Shown here: positions 60,901 through 64,000 of the stretch, in pieces | Position numbering within the stretch: position 1 is the stretch's first letter | Layout of the letters: each line of letters starts with the position of its first letter | Assembly (NCBI RefSeq): GCF_026745355.1 | Contig: NC_079209.1 | Location: 18,815,487 to 18,879,486 of the forward strand | Origin: Beta vulgaris subsp. vulgaris | Lineage: Eukaryota; Streptophyta; Magnoliopsida; Caryophyllales; Amaranthaceae | DNA length: 64,000 nucleotides | Direction: 5' to 3' | The notes under the pieces: model-generated | What the model was told of the DNA's origin: nothing | Seen by the model: only the letters and a program-made list of their open reading frames with translations | The model's database searches: none | Made by a program: the position numbers and the translations under genes

Positions 60901-61771
60901 GGTCATGCAACTAATTAATAATCTTTAGCTGCAGTGTCAAGGGCACAATTGATAGGTACAAGAAAGCATGCTCTGACCAATCCGGTGCTGGCTCAGTTGC
61001 TGAAGCCAATGCTCAGGTAACATACCGGATTTAATTTTCTCATTTTTCTCATATGTGAAAGTTTTGTAAGAACATATAGATAACTTTAATGGCAAATGAT
61101 CTTCCATAAACAACATTTTCAAGGAATTAGCACAATTGTAGATTAGTTTTCACTCTTTATATTCGAAAGGTAATTGTTTTACCTCCGTTCATATCTGCTA
61201 ACCAAACCAAAGAATATCCAATAACTACTTATTGATGGAAATGTTTCCCTCCAAACCAAACAGTTTCACAGATTATTGTGATTTGTGTCGGAGTAGTATG
61301 AAAATGTAATGACTACTGTTCAATTTAATTGACAAAATTCGGATTTATAATGCAGTATTATCAGCAAGAGGCTGCAAAGCTGCGGAACCAAATTCGCACT
61401 GCAACAGAGAACAACAGGTAAATCTCATTGGATAAATTACATTGGTATGTAAATCTCTAGGAGCAAGATGATAAAAATGTGTGGTACAAAAAAATCTGAA
61501 ACAAAACAAAAGGTTGCTTTCCAGGCACATGATGGGCGAAGGGCTGAGCAGTTTAAGTATGAAGGAGCTGAAGAACCTTGAGACTAAATTGGAGCGCGGT
61601 ATTAGCAGAATTAGGTCCAAAAAGGTACAGAACTATCATCAAAGTGATATGAAACTTTCAATTTGCTGATAGACAGGGATTTCCTCTTGCTTTTTAGTTA
61701 TATTGATGATTGTTTCCTGTGTTGGCCAGAATGAGCTTCTATTTGCTGAGATCGAGTTCATGCAGAAAAGG
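48691..61771 (+). CDS. AG: AGAMOUS-clade MADS-box transcription factor (5' part; gene continues past the window)
   Basis: This is a floral homeotic MIKC-type factor; relatives specify stamens and carpels and end meristem activity, acting in the nucleus as part of MADS tetramers on CArG boxes. Exons 48,691-48,923, 60,935-61,016, 61,356-61,417, 61,525-61,624 and 61,730-61,771 join in phase to 173 codons. Residues 1-17 are an N-terminal extension beginning MEFPTQ, typical of C-class proteins. The MADS domain starts [18 protein letters not shown] and continues through [20 protein letters not shown]. The I region has [11 protein letters not shown] and the K box [26 protein letters not shown] and [15 protein letters not shown]. 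Exon sizes 82/62/100/42/42-type and the 12-kb first coding intron match the clade. Whether it is the AG or the PLENA/SHATTERPROOF paralog cannot be settled without the C-terminus. No later exon is found to 64,000. Confidence 0.93.
48924..50559 (+). other. AG-like intron 1, 5' part
   Basis: No mobile element is obvious in this 1.6 kb, unlike the rest of the intron, so it may be retained regulatory sequence. It includes C-rich CACCCCCCTCC near 49,462 and pyrimidine tracts at 49,495-49,545. No coding; the 71-codon frame at 50,215-50,430 has no resemblance to a family. Confidence 0.5.
50560..50720 (+). promoter_or_regulatory. Candidate intronic regulatory block with a CCAATCA box
   Basis: It is more balanced in composition than its flanks, with CCAATCA at 50,648-50,654, paired CTGCTG motifs (CACTGCTGAGTC; CCCTGCTGGTG) and a CATCATCC. 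CCAATCA boxes are among elements reported as conserved in the AGAMOUS second intron. Correspondence here is inferred, not tested. Confidence 0.4.
51694..51783. mobile_element. 90-bp Stowaway-like mini-MITE in AG intron 1
   Basis: Ends CTACCTCTCTGTTTTCTTTT and AAAAACAGAGGTGG are inverted, with an inner TTGCAACGATT/AATCGTTGCAA pair and TA flanks (51,692-51,693; 51,784-51,785). Confidence 0.75.
51955..52140 (+). promoter_or_regulatory. Candidate AG intronic enhancer block with G-boxes
   Basis: This GC-richer island in AT-rich intron contains two ACGTG cores, GACACGTGGC and GACCACGTGAC (full CACGTG palindromes), then CAGCGTGGCAG, CCAATAG and GCCAATATT motifs, and repeated GGGCCATT/TGGCCCAG. It has no terminal repeats of a mobile element. 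Function is inferred from composition and motif density only. Confidence 0.4.
52836..53093. mobile_element. Stowaway MITE in AG intron 1 (258 bp)
   Basis: Ends CTCTCCTCCGTCTCATGATA and TACATTATAGGACGGAAGGAG, flanked by TA (52,834-52,835; 53,094-53,095). Confidence 0.85.
53443..53820 (+). repeat. Intronic dispersed duplication, unit 1
   Basis: It aligns along its whole length with 54,763-55,204 plus the bases after 56,272. Shared phrases include GTTTGAGTTTGAAAACAATA, TATGACATCAATATTCTC, TGTTCGATACCTTG/TATTCGATACCTTG and GTGCCATGTGGCAT. This unit lacks the Helitron and so preserves its empty site (between 53,815 and 53,816). Confidence 0.85.
54763..55204 (+). repeat. Intronic dispersed duplication, unit 2
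   Basis: Second copy of the 53,443 unit, about 1.3 kb downstream in the same orientation, interrupted at its 3' end by the Helitron at 55,205. Mobile origin of the unit itself is unclear; the 'ttcgatacc' phrase resembles a tRNA-type B box. Confidence 0.85.
55205..56272 (-). mobile_element. Non-autonomous Helitron, copy 3, in AG intron 1
   Basis: It has the best-preserved 3' hairpin of the family: GCACGC-GAT-GCGTGC (55,217-55,231) just inside CTAG. The minus-strand 5' end is TCTCTATTATATAAGGGAAG. It is inserted between A (55,204) and T (56,273). The internal second 5' terminus ends at about 55,704. Somewhat shorter (1,068 bp) than copies 1 and 2. Confidence 0.9.
56273..56958 (+). other. AG-like intron 1, unique-looking stretch
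   Basis: No gene or element boundary. Around 56,340-56,620 there is a weak inverted correspondence (TGCATTACAGTGTAAATTTG against TTTACAAATTTACACTAAAT), perhaps an old MITE. Confidence 0.4.
56959..57256 (+). mobile_element. Tourist-like MITE X1 in AG intron 1
   Basis: Begins GGGTCCGTTTGGTTGG and ends AACCAAACCACCCC, with TAA on both sides (56,956-56,958; 57,257-57,259). It contains ATTCCATTCC-type repeats. Confidence 0.88.
57369..57665 (-). mobile_element. Tourist-like MITE X2, inverted partner of X1
   Basis: Reverse-complement copy of X1 with about ten differences in 298 bp, flanked by TTA on both sides (57,366-57,368; 57,666-57,668), so it is an independent insertion. Only 112 bp separate the pair. 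Confidence 0.88.
57669..58470 (+). other. AG-like intron 1, AT-rich filler
   Basis: No gene or clear element. Purine-rich AAGAAAGGAAAAAGAAA tract at about 57,719-57,750. Confidence 0.4.
58471..58841. mobile_element. Probable hAT-like MITE in AG intron 1
   Basis: The left AAGAGTGAGCCCATTGGATG and the right AAACCATTGTGTAGGCTC are imperfect inverted copies, and internal GATCAT/ATGATC motifs repeat. Target duplication not clear. It contains CCATTGG, CCAATGG and CCATTGT motifs. Confidence 0.45.
59283..59940 (+). repeat. GC-rich tandem island and LTR-like sequence in AG intron 1
   Basis: 59,283-59,560 is strikingly GC-rich, with repeated TCGCGACTCGCGA and GTCGCACCTCGCGAC phrases. From 59,570 to 59,940 the sequence has the character of a plant retroelement leader (short ATATATATGAGAC, AT-rich start, then 'cgtgaaacccgtgctttacg'). 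No coding domain or paired LTR is visible, so a solo or fragmentary retroelement is inferred. Confidence 0.5.
60419..60778. mobile_element. Tourist-like MITE near AG exon 2 (360 bp)
   Basis: Ends GGCTCCGTTTGGTAGGGCGT and ACGCCCTACCAAACGGAGCC are perfect inverted repeats with TTA duplications (60,416-60,418; 60,779-60,781). It lies 156 bp before the exon 2 start and is rich in GGAAAACNNTTTTCC. Confidence 0.92.
60935..61016 (+). CDS. AG: AG-like exon 2 (I region)
   Basis: Acceptor TAGCTGCAG, donor CAG|GTAACA. 82 bp, encoding [14 protein letters not shown] then GSVAEANAQ. Together with exon 1 it gives 105 complete codons. Confidence 0.94.
61356..61417 (+). CDS. AG: AG-like exon 3 (K box start)
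   Basis: Acceptor TATAATGCAG, donor CAG|GTAAAT. 62 bp encoding [20 protein letters not shown]. Size and wording are standard for the clade. Confidence 0.94.
61525..61624 (+). CDS. AG: AG-like exon 4 (K box)
   Basis: Acceptor TTGCTTTCCAG, donor AAAAG|GTACAG. 100 bp encoding [17 protein letters not shown] and a [12 protein letters not shown] heptad region for dimer/tetramer contacts. Confidence 0.94.
61730..61771 (+). CDS. AG: AG-like exon 5
   Basis: Acceptor GTTGGCCAG, donor AAAAGG|GTAATC. 42 bp encoding [14 protein letters not shown]. The following exon, expected to start E(I/V)DLHN in this family, is not present to 64,000, so the next intron exceeds 2.2 kb. Confidence 0.93.
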
Positions 61772-62091
61772 GTAATCTCATCTGTCCATACATCTTACTA
61801 AAACAGCTTGAAAATGAACCTTATGTCGATTCTATATCTAAGCAGCTAATATGGCATCAAAATTATATGGAGTTGTAGTTCATTTAGTAATGTAGTTGTT
61901 CTATTTTTAGATTACAGATGCTTTGTTTTCATGCTTGAGTAAACGAAATTTTGAAGCAAAAGGACAAAGTTAAAATGCATATATCTGTTATACAGATGGA
62001 TTCTGTGCAGTAAGAATCAACCAAACTTTGAAGAACATGGAATTAGATTCAAATTTGAATAGATTGTATTTGAAAAAGCCAAAATAATAAA

Positions 62092-63222
62092 GAGAACGTA
62101 TTGTGTCGGACTCGTTCGACCATAATCTTTGGTCGGACGACTTTCAGGTGGTTTCAATTTTTTCCAGTTAGTCTTAATTTTTTTTCAGTTAGTCTTAATT
62201 TTTTTTTTTCAGTTAGGCTTCATTTTTTTTCAGTTAGTCTGAATTTGTTTTCAGTTAGTCTTCATTTTTTTAGTTAGTCTAAATGAAAGTAAGTTACCTC
62301 TAAATGAAAGTAACTTAGGTCTAACTGAAAGTAACTTAGGTCTAACTGAAAGTAACTTAGGTCTAAATGAAAGTAAGTTAGGTTTAAATGAAAGTAAGTT
62401 ACCTCTAACTGAAAGTAACTTAGGTCTAACTGAAAGTAAGTTAGGTCTAAATGAAAGTAAGTTACCTCTAAATGAAAGTAACTTAGGTCTAACTGAAAGT
62501 AACTTAGGTCTAACTGAAAGTGACTTAAGTCTAAATGAAAGTAAGTTAGGTCTAAATGAAAGTAACTTAGGTCTAAATGAAAGTAACTTAGGTCTAAATG
62601 AAAGTAAATTAGGTCTAAATGAAAGTAACTTGGGATTCTTAGTTTTATTATTCTTTCATTTAACAACTAACTAATATTTAAAAAAAAAACACTAACCTCT
62701 GCTTTCCTCTCACTTTCTCCTTCTTCTTCATTCCTCTTAGCTGATTTATTTCTTCTTTGTTAGATCAATAAAGAATGGAGACTGAGATTAAGAATTTCAT
62801 GAAAAATAGGATTTATGAAAGAACTTAAGAATTTCATGAAAATCTTCCAAGTCTTATCTTCATTAAGAATTTCATGAAGAATTTCATGAAGATGATGAGC
62901 CGAAGCTCAAGTATTAGAGAATGGGAGGAAGCTTATTTTTTTGTTGTCCATTATTGACGCTACTTGTATTGCTGTGAGGAGATTTGGAGAATACAATTTC
63001 ATAATCCTATAAATAGTTGGGATCATTATTCCATGTGTTGCTTTGTCTTGATGCATTTGGGGTTAGCAATCTTGGAATTGGCAACGTGAGGTTGATCTAA
63101 TAACAGACTTCCATTGTGGTGAGTGACTGGTGACCAAAAAAGTGAAGCAGAGAGAAGATGTATTGGACTCAGCCCGTTTGACAGTAAACAATACGTCAGA
63201 CGGTCTGACCCAATACTTTCAC
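62092..63222 (+). mobile_element. Mutator-like non-autonomous element, copy 2, in AG intron 5
   Basis: Same family as 46,447-47,271: the left end GAGAACGTATTGTGTCGGAC and the right end CTGACCCAATACTTTCAC. The 9-bp flanks AATAATAAA and AATAATTAA differ at one base. Its array starts as TTTCAGTTAGTCTTAATTTT (62,155-62,275), then flips to CTAACTGAAAGTAACTTAGG units (about 21 bp, roughly 16-17 copies, 62,280-62,635). The 130-codon frame over it is an artefact. Confidence 0.85.
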
Positions 63223-64000
63223 AATAATTAAAGCCCTTTATCAATAGATACCTTGTGTCAAAGCATGATCAAGAGAAAAGTTGAGAACAAAAGGAAGTTG
63301 ATCACTTTTTTTCTTGAAGTAGAAAGGAAGTTGATCACTTAGTAAGTTGTACAACTTCATACCTTATGGAAAGCATGATAAAAGGAAATAGTTTTAGAAA
63401 CTTCACTTCAAAAAAAAAAAAACAACAAGAATGACACAAAGAATTTAACTCACGGTTTAAAACACCTCTTCTTTAATCAATAAATTGCAAAAAATAACAA
63501 CTACTATATGTTTTTCCTCTCAACTTCAATAAAAATTGCCCCCTACTATCCTATAGTTATAGGCTTTACAAGATCTTCTATTCCTACTAGAATATGGACT
63601 TCTAAAATGTTCTAATTATATTACTGGACTTCTAAAATGTAGTAATTAGGAAACAATATAATTGGAGAATAAGTAATTTATTTCCTGCCTAAGCTCTTAA
63701 GTATAATGTTCTAATTATTTTAAACTTCCTACTCCATAATACTTCCATACTCAATTAGTTCTAATTAATATTTGGCGTGTTCCTTGGATTGTATACCCAA
63801 CAAGTAGATCTTACACCAAGGACCATGAGATACATCATTCTCCTGATTATATGTTATTTTTGTTACACATGCATCATGCATGTATGCTCAAATTGAAAGA
63901 ACAGAGAAGTATATAAACTGAACATGCAAATGTAAAACACATATCATTATGATGAAAAACTATGAAACTGCAACTAAAACAAGCTAGTATACATATCAAG
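63223..64000 (+). other. AG-like intron 5, distal part
   Basis: AT-rich with small local repeats (GGACTTCTAAAATGT twice near 63,600; GAAAGGAAGTTGATCACTT near 63,320). No exon or clear element. The window ends within the intron. Confidence 0.5.

Noticed and set aside
62274..62666. 130-codon - strand ORF with YFHLDLS-type repeats
   Set aside because: Product of the 21-bp tandem array in Mutator-like copy 2 within an intron.

Overview
This is nuclear DNA of a flowering plant, most likely a core eudicot. It is AT-rich and intron-bearing. It holds one recognisable host gene, an AGAMOUS-clade MADS-box gene on the + strand. Almost everything else is transposable-element sequence: CACTA, hAT, PIF/Tourist, Stowaway, Mutator-like, Helitron and L1-type LINE, plus one endogenous plant pararetrovirus. 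Species cannot be fixed from the sequence alone.

Layout. 1-8.5 kb: the right end of one CACTA element, a long foldback, a G-rich minisatellite, and a decayed autonomous CACTA with a TNP2-type transposase pseudogene and a Ulp1-like protease fragment, broken by about 1.1 kb of TA-rich microsatellite. 8.5-11.6 kb: a non-LTR retroelement copy, then a Stowaway element split by a Tourist-like element, followed by an inverted Tourist copy. 11.7-19.9 kb: an integrated pararetrovirus on the - strand (movement protein, coat protein, protease, RT/RNase H and a downstream ORF), terminally redundant, bounded by TA repeats and split by a MITE inside RNase H. 20-29.4 kb: a Helitron and a set of nested insertions (Stowaway, hAT, Tourist; Stowaway, CACTA). 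30.3-33.3 kb: a 5'-truncated L1-type LINE with a clear target duplication. 34-35.5 kb: an unusual 20-bp-scale tandem array. 36.7-38.1 kb: a second copy of the hairpin-bearing retroelement. 39-47.3 kb: more MITEs, a second Helitron, a CACTA and a Mutator-like element.

48.2-64 kb is the 5' part of the AGAMOUS-like gene: a TATA box, an untranslated first exon with its own intron, the MADS-box exon, a 12-kb intron, then four short K-box exons. The remaining exons lie beyond the window. The exon sizes and the giant intron after the MADS exon fit this gene clade. In Arabidopsis AG that intron carries the floral enhancers. Here it has been invaded by at least seven mobile elements.

The most unusual signals are: a retroelement family whose two copies keep the same stem-loops with compensating base changes; a three-copy Helitron family carrying an internal second 5' terminus, one copy with an empty-site paralog 1.4 kb away; a Mutator-like pair with an internal tandem array that reverses orientation in one copy; and the pararetrovirus/MITE nest. 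No complete protein-coding gene, tRNA, rRNA or CRISPR array was found.
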